Positions 45,700 to 59,276 of a stretch of 64,000 nt of DNA are shown piece by piece. Under the pieces are notes generated by a model. It was not told the DNA's origin. It did no database searches and saw only the letters and a list, made by a program, of their open reading frames with translations. Both the position numbers and the translations under genes were made by a program. Numbering within the stretch: the first letter of the stretch is position 1; each line of letters begins with the position of its first letter. Source of the DNA: Rhynchosporium graminicola (taxonomy: Eukaryota; Ascomycota; Leotiomycetes; Helotiales; Ploettnerulaceae); NCBI GenBank assembly GCA_900074885.1, contig FJUW01000079.1:62001-126000 (forward strand). The letters run 5' to 3'.

Positions 45700-48600
45700 T
45701 TTAATTTTTCAAAGCTTTGATTTCTTTCTAGAGTCCCTAGAGGTTTTCTTTTAGCTCCTAAGAATTATAAGTAGAAGTAAACCCCTTCTATCTTACTAAG
45801 AATTATTCTCTCCCTCTAACTACTCGCTAGTCTAGTAAGGAATCGACCTCCTATGATTCTTCGCTATCGATAAGGTCAGGTTAGATAACCTCCGATAACT
45901 CGCTAAGCTTTTACTAGTATAGTTCTAATAGTAAGATATAGAAGATATTATATAGCTAACTATACTTAGTAGGTAAATCTAATCGATATACCTACTTTCT
46001 AATTCTTTCGCTGATCTTAAATAGCCCTAGAAATTAGTAGTCTAGCTTCTTGCTCGATCGAATAGTTTTAATATTCTTTACTAAGAGTAAGACATATTAA
46101 TCTACTTTGAATTTAACTAGTCGATAGTTCTTATTATACTATTTCACTTAAGTTTCTTTAATTCTTTACTAGCTATTCTCTAGCTCTTAGCGTTTCTTAA
46201 CTACTTCTTCTGCTCTTTCTTTAGCAGTAAGTATCTCTCCTCTTATAAGATCGTCCTCGATACTCTAGCGATTATCTAGTATAATTCTATATCTAGCTTT
46301 ACTTGAACTTATTCTAATAGCCTTATAATATATATTTATATACGCGAACTTCGCTATAAGTAATAAGTCTACTTAATTATCTTAAAGATAGTATACGAAA
46401 TACTATAGCTATACTTCTATAGCTTAGTTTTATCGTTCTATTTACTTATCAGTTTATAAGTAAAACGCTATCGAAAGACCTCTTGTTATTCGAAAGTAGA
46501 AGTATACCTCTTATCAGAACTTAGAAGTAAAAACAGAACCTCTATTAGTAATAATAACTGCAAGTAATCCGTAGTCCTTAAACTAATAATCGATAAATAG
46601 CTAAGCTAAGCCTAGTATATCAATTATCTTTAAGTAAGGAATATACTCTATATCTTTAGTATATCTATTAATAATTACTAGTAAACTATTAGAGATTCTT
46701 CCTAAAGAGCTCCCTTTATAAGGTAGCAGATCTATAATAAAGTCTATAGTTATAGACTTAAATAGCTTACTTAGCTAGCTAAGCGCTTATATCTCGCTAG
46801 CTATCTTTATTCTTCTTACCTTTATCTTTTAATAAATATCGTAACTTTTAATATATTCTTTAATATCTAGCTTTATCTTCTGCTAATAGTACTTTCGCTA
46901 GATAAGCTTTAGCGTCTTATCTTAACTAAAATAGCTTATAGTTAGATTATTATAGTATATCTTTATGATTTAAGTATAGATAGCTTCGTCTAGCGGAACG
47001 TAAGCCTTTCGCCGGTATCTAAGTAGTCCTTCGCTATCGATATTCTAATCTATATCCCTAGTTTTCTATAATCTAGCTAACTTCTTAATAGTAAAAGCGT
47101 CCCTTTTCTATAGCTTTATAAGCGTTAAGAGAAGTAAGTTCGACTCAGGGTTTACTATTTCGATTCTTATAATACTCGCTATAAAGAACTATAGTATAAT
47201 ATATTTATAGCTATACTAGCTAGCGCCCGGCTTCTCGCTAGCGCTTCTTAAGAGGGTATCTAGACCTTTAAATAAGTTCTATAAACTATCAAGCTTTATA
47301 AGTATATATCGCTAGTTAGGCGTAGAGGTCGTATCTACAGCCTCGATCGATACTCCTTTTAAAGAAGTATTGTTAGTAAGTTATAGAATCTAAGTTAACT
47401 AATATAATATACTATTATTCGGACGCCGGTTACTCTCTATTATATCGCTAGCTTTACTAAGTACGCAGATTAACTCGTCTTCAATTATATTTCGTAGCTT
47501 ATTTTATAAAGTAGGGAGTATAATATTTTCCTCGTCTTTCGCTAGCTTATAGTTAGGCCTTCTTAATAATCTATTAGCGGGATTATTTTTCCCTTATCTA
47601 TAACTTAATATAAAGTTATACTTAGATAGCTCCAGAGCCTATCTAGCTTATCGCTAGCTTAATACTATTATAGTTATAAAGTGATAGAGATTACTATAAT
47701 CTATTAATACCTTAACTAGGGCTATACTACCTTTAAGGTAATACCTCTAGTATATAAAATACTTAATAATTATAAGGAGTTCTTAGTTATATACTTTATA
47801 ATTTAACTCGGCAAGTTCTAGCTTTTTACTAAAGAACGTAATAAGGTATTAGTTAGCCTTTTCCCCTTCTTTCGCCGGCTACTCTCTAAGCTAAGAGAGA
47901 ATTCCCGCGATAGTAAACCTAGAAGCGTTAGTCTCTAGCTTTCTTAGCTTCAGTAGATCGAAGTGCATAAGAAAAGATACTATAGTAAACGTATCTTTTA
48001 ACGCGTTAAAAGCTTCCCTTTCTATAGTACTCTATCTAAAAGCAAGAGTAAGTTGCCCTTTCTTCTTACTTTCTATTAAACTTATCAGAAGTTAAGTAAT
48101 CGCCGAGAACCTTACGATAAATCGCTAGTAGAAGTTTATAAAACTAATAAAGACTTATATATCTCTAATACTTTTAAGCTCTAGCTATTCCCTAATAATA
48201 TTTATCCGGCTTATATCTATTAAAACGCTAGCTAAAGAGATAATATATCCTAGAAACTCTATACTTTTAGTATTAAAAGAGTACTTTAATAACTTAATAA
48301 AGAGGTTTATATACCGAAGTCTCTCTAGTACTTAGCGGATATATTATTCATATTCTAATAAGTTAGTAGAATAGATTAGGATATTATTAAGATATATAAC
48401 ATAAGTAATATCGACGAGGCCCGCTAGTATATTATTAATAAATACCTAGAAGGTCACTAGTGCGTTTAATAATCTAAATAGTATAACTTGATACTCGTAA
48501 TACCTATATCGAGTACGAAATATAATCTTCTATTTATTACCTTAGCGAATTCGAACACGGTAATAGGCGTTTTATAAGTCTAGTTTAGTAAATACTCTAG

Positions 48601-50650
48601 TATCCCGGAGCTTATCTAGCGTTTCGCTAATTAATAGCAGAGAGTACTAATCCTTAATTATAATTTTATTCAGAGCTTAGTAATCGATATATAATCGAAA
48701 GCTATTATCTTTCTTAAGTATAAAAAGAATAAGTATACTTATAGGACTCTTACTTTTCCTTATCTAACCCTTCGCCTCTAATAAGTCGAGGTATTCCTAG
48801 AGAACCTCTAGTTCCTTCTCGGAGAGATTATAAATTAGAGAATAAAGTATCTTTAATCCTAGTTCTAACTCGATAGCGTATTAATAGCCCTCTAATAGAG
48901 GTAGCTCGCTTCCTTTCTCCTTAGAGAATACGTCCTCAAAGTCACTATATACGAAAGGAATAATAAGCGTATCGCCGGTATCTATCTAGCGTATTATATA
49001 TAAGTTAAGTATTATAGTATATATAGGAGATTTCTATACGTTAATAAGAATCGCAAAAGCTCAAGGTACTATAATATTAAAGCTATCGGAGTCCTTTAAA
49101 TTATAAGAGAACCTCTACTACTTATTCTTAAAGCTAATCCGAGGATCTATATCCTCTAACTATAGCTACTCTAATATCAGATCTATACTTAGTATATTAA
49201 TAACTCTTAGCTAAAGAGTATCGACTCTAGTCTATCTAATCGAATCGGCTATCTCTACTTAAGCGACTATAGTACTGAAGATAACGCCTTTATTCTATGA
49301 AAGTATCTAGAAAGTCCTTAGTCCTTCGCTAGTAAGTTTAAGCTCGTATTCTTTAGTAACTAGTTTTAATATAAAGTTATCTTCTGCTCTACTATTAATA
49401 AGAGTAATTATCGATTTCTACTTACCTTAAGATAGAATCTTTATTTAGATTTCTATCTTATTATCTAGTAAACTTAGTCCGGATATAGAAGATACTATAA
49501 GTTATAGCTTTCCTTAGCGTTTATCTTTAGTATTACTAGTATTTAATTTTAGATAGTTCGAAGAGATATATTTATATTTATTATAAGAGTAGTACTAAAC
49601 CTTAGAGATATCCTATCTTATTAGCTAATCCCTAATAAGTATACTATTTAGATCTTTCCTCCTTTCTTATCTTTATTAGCTCTTATCTTATCGATCGTTA
49701 GTTCTTCGCTAATACTTATATAAGTTATCTTTCTTCGCGTTTAACTCCTTATATTTCTACTCTTTAGATTCTTTTTATCTTTTATTACTATTAGTACCTT
49801 TAGATAAGGTATAAGTCTCTTAAAGAGTAATAGCAGAAATAACTTAGTCTCGGGTCTAAAGTCTATTAGCTTAGCTATTCTCGACAATTTTCTAGCGAAT
49901 CTCTAAGCGGATCTTATTAAATAAGATATCTCGTAATTAGCGCTTAGTAAAGAGTTCGAGTTATTCCTCTTTTTCTTTAAGGTAATTTACGAACTCCCTA
50001 ATTAGTTAACCTAGCTTTTAGCGAGCGTTCTCGTAAGCCTATAAGTTAGCTACTCTTCATAAGATAAGAAGTAGCTAAAGATTCGCTAGGAACTCTTTAT
50101 AACTTTCCTAAGTTATCTTATAAAAGGTATCTAAGGTATACTTCTTAAACTTTTCCTAGGTGTTCGCTAGTTCCTTATAGAGTAATATTACTACTTATTT
50201 AATCTTAATAAGATTAGTTAAGTACCCTTTAGTATTATAGTCGAAGACTCGGTTATAAGCCTATAAGTACTTAGTAAGCTCTCTTTAGCTCTTGCCCTTA
50301 TATTCTAGTAGAATTATATATTTACTTTTATCCTAGCGAGGAATTAGTAATTCTTTAGGAGCTATTAATCAACTAGTATCTCTCTCTATACTTAGGATAA
50401 GGTCTTCAGATATATAAGCTTAATAGAGTTATACTCTTATAGTAGCTTCCGGAGGGTATTAAGTAAGGTCTTCGCTGAATATTCGTCGGCACTTAACTAT
50501 AAAGTTATCTAAGATATTATTATATTTCTTTAGCGATTAGAGTTTCTCTTATAGAACTAAAAGGTTATCTACTAGTATATCGCCGGGTATTATCTAAGCC
50601 CTAATAGAGTTATCTTAAAGTATAAGTCAGGTTAACGCAATAGAGGATTC
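45700..50650 (-). pseudogene. Gag-pol relic of element A
   Basis: Minus-strand order is gag (around 50200-50350, reading LEYKGKS then RELTKYL after a stop), a protease relic at 49376-49405 (TLINSRAEDN, the D and G of the active site changed by G-to-A), reverse transcriptase with YVIYLNNILIYS at 48368-48403 (the YLDD box with both Asp now Asn), then RNase H and integrase toward 46 kb. Every change is explained by RIP transitions. Confidence 0.85.
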
Positions 50651-50705
50651 TCTGCTTTAAGCTATTATAACTATTTAGGCTAACGTTAAGTAAAAGTAAT
50701 TAGAA

Positions 50706-50887
50706 TATAATAATCACTTAGTACGCTAAGGTAGATAAGTATAATAGAATAGTAGAATAGTCGCTGGAGGTTCACTAGTAATAATCTGATTAATACAGAA
50801 ACTAATTACTAAGGAGAGAAGATTCTTCCTTCCTCTCTAATTCTGAAATACAGGAGTGGGAGACACTAGGCGCACAGACCTATTACA
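50706..50887 (-). repeat. 5' LTR of element A
   Basis: 182-bp partner of 44043-44224, ending CCTATTACA on the plus strand. It retains more CpA and TpG in its right half than the surrounding DNA, while its left end is the more mutated (TATAATAATCAC). Confidence 0.9.
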
Positions 50888-50892
50888 CTTTT

Positions 50893-53800
50893 ATTCTTCT
50901 CGATTTAGGATAATAAGATATAATTATTAGTATTAAATAAATAAAACGATTCTAAGTTAAGCTAGATACGCTCTACTATAAGCTACTATAGCTAGAATAA
51001 TATCTAGTTACTTTCTAATATAATAAGGAGATAATTATAACTCTATTATCTTATAAACCTAGTATTAATTAATCTTACTAAATCGATACTAACGCGCGGG
51101 ACTTAGCTATAAACTAGCTAGACTAATACTAATTATACTAAATAGTAGTAATATAGTAGATTAATATATTATTCTTATTATTTAACTTATTTCCGCTTAT
51201 CACTAAGGAATCCGAACCCTTTTCCGCTCCGAATTTATCGAGAAAGGTACTTGCGCCGAAACTCTACTATAAGTACTTCTCTTAACCTCCGAGGATCTAG
51301 AAACTAGTTCTGATTTACTAAATTAATACGATAGCTTTTTATTTTAATATAAAATATAATAACTCTAAATTATTCTTTATTAGTATCTATAAGATAAACT
51401 ACTTCTTATAAGATTATCTAAATAATAACTCCCCTGAGGATCCTAATACTAAATAACTTATAGCTAAAAAGCTATCGGAATAGTATTATACTCTTAAGGA
51501 AGCTTTCTCTAAGTAAGATTCTAATATTCTTCTATTATATTATTTATATAATTATAAAATTATTCTAGAAGAACTATTACTTAATATATATTTACTCTTA
51601 TATTAGTAATCTATAGACAAGTTATAAGTAACTAAGGAGTACCTTATAAAGAACCTAGATAAGGGATTTATCGAATCTAGCTAAAGTTCTTTCGTATTAC
51701 TTATATTATTCGTTAAGAAAGCTAATAGAGGATTACGCTTCTATATTAATTATTATAAGCTTAATACGATTACTCGAAAGGATTTATAGTTAATACTTAG
51801 GATCGATAAGCTCTTAACTCAGGTATCTAAAGTAATAATTTTTACTAAACTAGATATTCGAGTAGTATTTAACTATATCTATATAGACCCCGAATTAGAG
51901 GAGTATATTACTTTCCGAACTCGCTTCGGATCTTATAAATATAAAGTACTATCTTTTAGGCTCTATAATCGACTTAGTATATACTAATAATATATAAATA
52001 ATATATTACTAGACTACTTAGACGATTTCTATATAACTTACTTAGATAATATTCTTATATGCTCGGAAACGCTCTAGGAATATAAGGAATATATTAAATT
52101 AGTACTATAATACTTAATAGATATTAGACTCTAAGTAGATATTAAGAAAAGCGAATTCTATATTACTCGGACTAAATACCTTAGATATATTATTATTACT
52201 AAGGGAATCGAGCTAGATCCTGAGAAAGTAATACTATTAGTAGACTAGAAGTACCCCGAAATGATAATAACTATAAAATCTTTCCTAGGATTCTATAGTT
52301 TCTACTATTAATTTATTCGGAATTTCGGCCTTATTACTAAACCTCTCTTAATACTTACTCGGCCTATAGTACTATAGAATTTTACTAATAATTATAAGAA
52401 ATCCTTTAATAATTTATATTAATAGCTACTATTAGTATAGAAACTATATTACTTCGACTCTGAATTATAGATTAAACTAGAAACTAATACTTCTAATAAT
52501 ATAATAGCTAAAGTTATCTTCTAATTATATGAAGATAACTAGTAATATCTAATTAGATTATATTCTTATATTCTTAATAGATATAAACTAAACTAGAAGA
52601 TCTATAATAAGGAGTTATACGCTATTATTAAGTCTTTCCGGAAATAGAAACTAGAACTTATATCTTTATAATACTATATCAGTATATATACGGACTATCG
52701 ATCCTTAGAATACTTTATAACTATTAAGGTCTTAACTAGTAAGTAAGCTAGATAGATAGAATTCCTTTCCGAATTTAACTTCTAAATTATATATAAGCTT
52801 AGTAAAGATAATACTAAAGCTAATATCCTTAGCTATAAGGAATAAGATCTAAGGATATAAGAATAATAGAAATAGGATAGTAGATCTCGGGTTTTATTAC
52901 TCTTAGACTACTTAGACCTTAGGATTAACGCGGAACTAGCTGAATATTATATCGATTAAATTAGTTATATATACCTAATATCGCTAAGGACTAATATACT
53001 ATCAGAACCCGTATATAACTCCTTTAATTTAATCGAAAAACTATACTAATTTAACTAAGAATTATTCTCTAATAAACAGAATATATTAAGAGATAGCTAT
53101 ACTATTAATAATAGTTTACTACTTTATAATAGTTATCTATACGTATAATACTATACCCTGCTATATACCTGTTTAATTAGCGAAGTCTACGATTAAGTTT
53201 CCTCTACTTATCTAAATACTCGTAAGATCGCTAAGATAATTTCTATCTATTACTACTAGAAAGGACTTATATTAGATATAAAATAATATACTTATAATTA
53301 TTATTTCTACTAGTACTCTTATCTAAAGTAGATAAAATAGTAAGGATTCCTTTATCTATTACTAGTACTTAGCTACTTTATATAATATCTAGCTATAGAT
53401 TTTAAAGACTTCTTATCTAATAACTAGAGGTTTAATAGGATATTAGTATTTATTAACTACTTAAGGAAGTACTTTATATCGATACTATATTACTATTATA
53501 TTAATACTCGCGGGATAGTAATATTATTTATCTAATAGATATATTATTTCGGATATACCTCTAAGTTAATTATATCTAACTAAGATACTTAGTTTATCTT
53601 ATCTTTCTAGTAAGAGTTTTACTATATAATTAGAGTTAAGGTTAAGCTCTCTACTTCTTTCTACTAGTAAATTAATAGATAAATAGAGATTATAAACTAG
53701 TATATTAACTAATACTTTAGACTTTTTATTAATTACTACTAAAGTAACTAGGGCGAACTATTACTAATAATAGACTACACTTAAGTAACTTTAACTTACG

Positions 53801-54430
53801 ATTCTATTAGTATAGCGCTTTATACTCTTAAATATAGTATATTACTACGGAATAGCTAGGATTAGAAGTAGCTCGCTATATTAACGCTATAAGAGAAGCT
53901 TAACTATACTAATACTAAATCCTTAGCTAAATATATTAAATCCGCTATCGAGGTTATAAAAGCTAATATACTAGCTACTTAATAGAGGATAAGCGCTATA
54001 ACTAACCTAAAATAGTATAATATTAACTAGGAAGTTAGAGATAAGGTATTTCTCTCTATAAGGAACTTTAAGAATTACTAGCTAAATAAGAAGCTATCTA
54101 GCCTCTAAGTAGGACTATACTAGGTCCTAGCTAAGATTAGATACTCTTATAAGCTAGATTTACTTCTTAGATCTTCTATATATAATATATTCGCTCTCGA
54201 ATTACTTTTTAAAGACCCGGATAACTTATTACTAAGCTAGAAGTTACTAAACTTACCCTTAGAAGTTATTACTACTTAAGAAGAGTAAAAGTTATAAGAT
54301 ATACTTACTATATAGCTCCTAAGAGGTAATCTGAAGTATTAAGTTAGCTAGCTAAGCTATAACTTAGACTTAACTTAGTATAATACTTCCGACTTAATAG
54401 ATACTCTATATAAGCTTAAAGACTTCTATA
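50893..54430 (+). pseudogene. Pol relic of copy 1: RT, RNase H, integrase, chromodomain
   Basis: The plus-strand frame resumes after element A. The region around 51660-51760 matches the start of Gypsy reverse transcriptases (GFIESS, then FVKKANRGLRFYINY-like). The catalytic box at 52030-52062 reads YITYLDNILI, its second Asp changed to Asn. RNase H and integrase follow. At 54280-54430 a chromodomain-like segment reads LLRGNLKY, then WLGY-type residues converted to stops or Ser-Tyr, then YNTSDLIDTLYKLKDFY. This places the element among the chromoviruses. Confidence 0.85.
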
Positions 54431-54589
54431 TTACTAACTTAAGTAAACTTAGACTTCTATATAAACTAAATTAGTAGATTAAAGCTTAGGAAAATAGAAT
54501 AGATAACTATAATTACTTAGAAGATAATAAACTATTATAGTTACTAGTATTAAAAATTTATTACTAAGGATAATCCCTTAATTATATTT

Positions 54590-55550
54590 CATAATAATAC
54601 TATATCTAAAATTCTACTTCCTTTACTATTTCTACTTTACTAGCTTTCTCCTCTAAGTTCTTTAGAGCTTCTAATAAATCTAGAATATCTAGAATCAGAA
54701 TTATTATATCTAACTTCTTATTTAAATTTACTAATATAGCTTAAGTAGTAGACTAAGTATAATAGCTAATCCTATAGGCTTTCTTCTTTAGAGAGGGTCC
54801 GAGAGTATCTAGATCTAATACTATCTATGAACTAGAAGGCAAATTCCTTTTTCCCTTAGTATTAGATATTATAGCTTTAAATATAGCTTTCTTTATAAAT
54901 TCTTATATAATAGTATTTAACTTCTTTATCTACTTTAATACTATTTATATTATTAACTTAGATTTCGCTAAATCTATTATTAGAAGATCTAAATCCTATA
55001 TTATATTAGTATTAAGCTAGTATCTAAAGGTTTAAGGATCTTAACTTATTACTTTAATAAACTCTAACTTCTTAAATACTTTCTCTATAGATCGCCTTAA
55101 AACTTAAGTCTCTACTAATTATATAGTAGTAATCTCTAATATAGTAATAGAAGTAGCAGATTTCGTAAGATAATAGATCTAATTAATAGATTTATTAGTA
55201 GCTATAATACCGCCCTAATTTAGCTCTATATCCTTAGCTTTACTACTAAGAAGTAAACCGAATAAAATAATATACTCTATATTAATATAGTTAAGTAACT
55301 ATAACGTGTTAGTATATATAACTATATTTAAGTTTAAGTAACTTATATACTTATAACTACTCTTTAATACCGAATAATACTTATAAAGCTTAGAGTTAAG
55401 CTTATTAAATAAATATAGAAGTTCTAGAATAGGAGTATTATTATACTTTATCTTAAAGAAAGCGCGAATATATCGCAGGTAATATATATAATACGCTACT
55501 AAAAGAGTACTAGCGGGAACTAGTAAGAGTACTATAGGAGTTAGCGTTAT
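54590..55550 (-). pseudogene. Antisense accessory ORF relic of copy 1
   Basis: This is the inverted counterpart of the better-preserved frame at 56714-57670 in copy 2. On the minus strand it reads the same Lys/Glu/Leu-rich protein between chromodomain and 3' end. It is interrupted by TAA and TAG and runs opposite to copy 1's gag-pol. Confidence 0.4.
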
Positions 55551-55942
55551 AGATCCGTAGAACCCTTATATCTTACTTAAAGACTATCCCTAATACTAAA
55601 GCGAGGAACTTACTTATAATAAGAGAAGAGTTAATTAAGTCGATTAATATATAAGATTATAGTAGACTACTATAGTAGTTAGTAATAATACTTACTCTAG
55701 GAATTATATCGTAGTCTAAGGAGAGTAAACTTATAAGTTTAAGTAGTTATTATAGTTAAAAAGGAGAGGCTCTAATACTAATAAACCTTTTCCTTTATAT
55801 ACCTTACGCCTTACTTAAACTCGACTTTTACTATAAATAAATAAAGTAAATATAGCTTACTACTTAATTTAGAAGCTATAACTAATATAGTACTATTATA
55901 GCGATATAACTAGCTAGAACCTGATAAAGAATTTACTACTAC

Positions 55943-56210
55943 TATAACGACATAAGACTCAAGGCGGTATATAAGCAAGAATAAACAAGTAGAGAGGCTA
56001 AGAGCGATCTTATATAGTTTACTACGAAGAAAACAAAAAGATAAGGAAAGAAGAAGAAGAGAGATAGGGTGCAAAGCACCTTATATATATATACCGGTAC
56101 TAGTCCGATACTATACTAGGTCGGATACTAGTTCTACCGGGATACTTATGAACTTAAGCCTTATTATCTATCCTTCTTCTTATATAATATTCAGATAAGC
56201 TATTATTATA
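55943..56210 (-). repeat. 3' LTR of chromovirus copy 2
   Basis: 268 bp, reverse complement of the LTR at 41701-41969. It is followed on the right by the plus-strand sequence TTACCCCCTCCCTAAGAAG, the complement of a polypurine tract, which fixes the minus orientation. Confidence 0.85.
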
Positions 56211-56713
56211 TTACCCCCTCCCTAAGAAGAGCTTAACCCTAAGCTCAGAAGGTTATAGTTTATACTGGAATTAGTCTTTATTATAACTGTTTTCGTCGAT
56301 ATTCGCGTAATAAGCGCTAGCTACTCTTTAGTAGTAGTAAATTCTTTATCAGGTTCTAACTAGTTACGTCGCTATAATAGTACTATATTAGTTATAGCTT
56401 CCAAATCAGGTAATAAGTAGTATTTACTTTATCTATTTATAGTAGGAGTCGAGTTTAAGTAGAGCATAAGGTATATAAAGGAAGAGGTTTATTAATATTA
56501 GAGCCTTTCCTTTTTAACCGCGATAACTACTTTAACTTATAAGTTTATTCTCCCTAGATTATAATATAGCTCCTAGAGTAAGTATTACTACTAACTACTA
56601 TAATAGTCTACTATAATCTTATATATTAATCGACTTAATTAACTCTTCTCTTAATATAAGTAAGTTTCCTATCTTAGTTTTAGAGATAGTCCTTAAGTAT
56701 AATATAAGAGTTT

Positions 56714-57670
56714 TATAGATCTATAATACTAACTCCTATAGTACCTTTACTAGTTCCTGCTAGTGCTCTTTCGGCGGCGTATTATATATATTACTTATAG
56801 TATATTTACGCCTTTCTTAAGATAAAGTATAATAATACTCCTATTTTAGAACTCTTATACTTATTTAATAAGCTTAACTCTAAGCTTTATAAGTATTATT
56901 CGGCGTTAAAAAGCAGTTATAAGTATATAAGTTACTTAAACCTAAATATAGTTATATATATTAATATATTATAGTTATCTAACTATATTAATATAAAGTA
57001 TATTATTTTATCCGGTTTACTTCCTAGTAGCGAAGCTAAAGACGCAGAGCTAAAACGGGGCAGTATTATAGCTACTTATAAGGCAATTAATCGGATCTAT
57101 CGTCTTACGAAATCTGCTACTTCTATTATTACGTTAGAGATTACTACTATATAATTAGTAGAGACTTAAGCTTTAAGGCGTTCTATAGAGAAAGTATTTA
57201 AGAAGTTAGAGTTTATTAAAATAATAAGTTAAGATCTTAAATCCTTAGATACTAATATAATACTAATATAATATAAGATCTAGATCTTTTAATAATAGAT
57301 TCGGCGAAATCTGAGTTAATATTATAAATAGTATTAAAGTAGATAAAAGAGTTAAATAGTATTATATAGGAATTTATAAAGAAAGCTATATTTAAGGCTA
57401 TAATATCTAATACTAAAGGAAAGAGGAATTTACCTTCTAGTTTAGAGATAATATTAGATCTAGATACTCTTAAACTTTCTCTAAAGAAGAAACTTTATAG
57501 GATTAGCTATTATACCTAGTCTACTACTAGAGCTATATTAATAGATTTAAGTAAAGAGTTAGATATAATAGTTCTAGTTTCAGATATTCCAGATTTACTA
57601 GAAGTTCTGAAGAACTTAAGAGAGAAAGCTAAAGAAGTAGAAGTAATAAAGGAAGTAGAGTTTTAGATAT
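56714..57670 (+). pseudogene. Antisense accessory ORF relic of copy 2
   Basis: On the plus strand, opposite to copy 2's gag-pol, one frame runs from 56714 to about 57250. It has about five internal TAA/TAG stops in 180 codons (hand count), then continues after a frame change to a TAG near 57670. Readable stretches include YIYAFLKIKYNNTPILELL, SSEAKDAELKRGSIIATYK and LREKAKEVEVIKEVEF. The segment YLxYxxxFLKxKY also occurs in the antisense frame of element A, which may point to a shared ancestor. Function is unknown. Confidence 0.45.
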
Positions 57671-59069
57671 AGCGTTATTATAAGATATAATCGGGGAATT
57701 ATCCTTAGTAATAAACTTTAATACTAATAACTATAATAGCTTATTATCTTCTAAGTAACTATAGTTATCTATCTTATCTTCCTAAGCCTTAATCTATTAA
57801 TCTAGTTTATATAGAGGTCTAAGTTTACTTAAGTTAGTAATATAGAAGTCTCTAAGCTTATACGAAGTACTTATTAGATCGGAAGCGTTATATTAAGTTA
57901 GATCCGGGTTATAGCCTAGCTAACTAACCTAATACTTCAGATTACCTCTTAGGAGCTATATAATAAGTATATCTTATAACTCTTACTTTTCTTAAGTAGT
58001 AATAACTTCTAAGGGTAGGTTTAGTAACTTCTAGCTTAGTAATAAGTCGTCTAAGTCCTTAAAGAGTAATTCGGGAGCGAATATATTATATATAGAGGAT
58101 CCCGGAAGTAAATCTAGCTTATAGGAGTATCTAATCTTAGCTAGGACCTAGTATAGTCTTACCTAGAAGCTAGATAGCTTCTTACTTAGCTAGTAATTCT
58201 TAAGGTTCCTTATAAAGAGAAATACCTTATCTCTAATTTCCTAGTCGATATTACGCTATTTCGGGTTAGTTATAGCGCTTATCCTCTACTAAGTAACTAA
58301 TATATTAGCTTTTATAACCTCGATAGCGGATTTAGTATATTTAGCTAAGGATTTAGTATTAGTATAATTAAGCTTCTTTTACGGTATTAATACTATAAGT
58401 TACTTCTAATCCTAGCTATTCTATAGTAGTATATTATATTTAAAAGTATATAGCGCTATACTAATAGAATCGTAAGGCAGGGTTACTTAAGCGCGATCTA
58501 TTATTAGTAGTAGTTCGCTCTAGTTACTCTAATAATAATTAATAAAAGGTCTAAGGCGTTAGTTAATATACTAGTTTATAATCTCTATTTATCTATTAGT
58601 TTACTAATAGAAGGAGGTAAAGAGCTTAACCTTAACTCTAATTATATAGTAAAACTCTTACTAGAAGGATAAGACTAGCTAAGCTCCTTAGTTAGATATA
58701 ATTAACTTAGGGATATATCCGAAACGATATATCTATTAGATAAATAATATCACTATCTTATAAGTATCGATATTATAGTAGTATAGTATCGATATAGAGT
58801 CTTTCCTTAAGTAGTCGATAAATACTAATATCTTATTAAATCCTTAGTTATTAAGTAAGAAGTCCTTAAAATCTATAGCTAAGTACTATATAAAGTAGCT
58901 AAGTACTAGTAATAAGTAGAGGAATCCTTACTATTTCGTCTATTTCAGATAAGAGTACTAGTAAGAGCGGTAATTATAAGTATATTATTTTATATCCGAT
59001 ATAAGTCCTTTCTAGTAATAATCAGTAGAAATCATTTCGGCGGTCTTATAAGCATTTAGATAAGCGGAG

Positions 59070-59074
59070 GAAAC
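59070..59074. repeat. Target-site duplication of element B (left)
   Basis: GAAAC here is repeated at 60434-60438. Copy 1 at the matching place (GTTTC near 53196) is uninterrupted. Confidence 0.88.
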
Positions 59075-59276
59075 TATAACGACATAAGACTCAAGGCGGT
59101 ATATAAGTAAGAATAAATAAGTAGGGAGGCTAAGAGCGATCTTATATAGTCTAGTACGAAGGAAATAGAAAGATATAAAGCTCTGAAGGAGTCTGCACCT
59201 TCTATATATATAAGGAGGGTATACCTAAGGCACTGATACTAGCCCGTATCTACTACGTATACTATGCGCTATCATA
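59075..59276 (-). repeat. 3' LTR of element B
   Basis: 202 bp, TATAACGACATAAG to GCTATCATA on the plus strand. It differs from its partner at about 18 positions by hand count, all transitions. Confidence 0.88.

Larger units (their letters stand above)
44043..50887 (-). mobile_element. Element A: full-length Ty3/Gypsy retrotransposon, minus strand
   Basis: A complete 6845-bp element bounded by 182-bp LTRs and CTTTT duplications is inserted in copy 1 between protease and reverse transcriptase. A polypurine tract (minus strand AAGAGGGGAGATA, 44225-44237) next to the left LTR and the reverse transcriptase motif both show minus-strand coding. It is a different family from the chromovirus around it. 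The stretch between pol and the 3' LTR holds an open frame on the opposite (plus) strand. It is RIP-inactivated. Confidence 0.9.
41701..55942 (+). mobile_element. Chromovirus copy 1 (Ty3/Gypsy, plus strand), interrupted
   Basis: An LTR retrotransposon starts with its 5' LTR at 41701. The body is 41970-44042, then element A, then 50893-55942, where inverted copy 2 interrupts it. Order on the plus strand is gag with a CCHC zinc-knuckle relic, protease, reverse transcriptase, RNase H, integrase and chromodomain. The missing final part (about 120 bp plus polypurine tract and 3' LTR) should lie beyond copy 2, outside the window. Comparison with copy 2 implies a full length near 7.8 kb. Every coding frame is broken by TAA or TAG from RIP. 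Confidence 0.88.
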
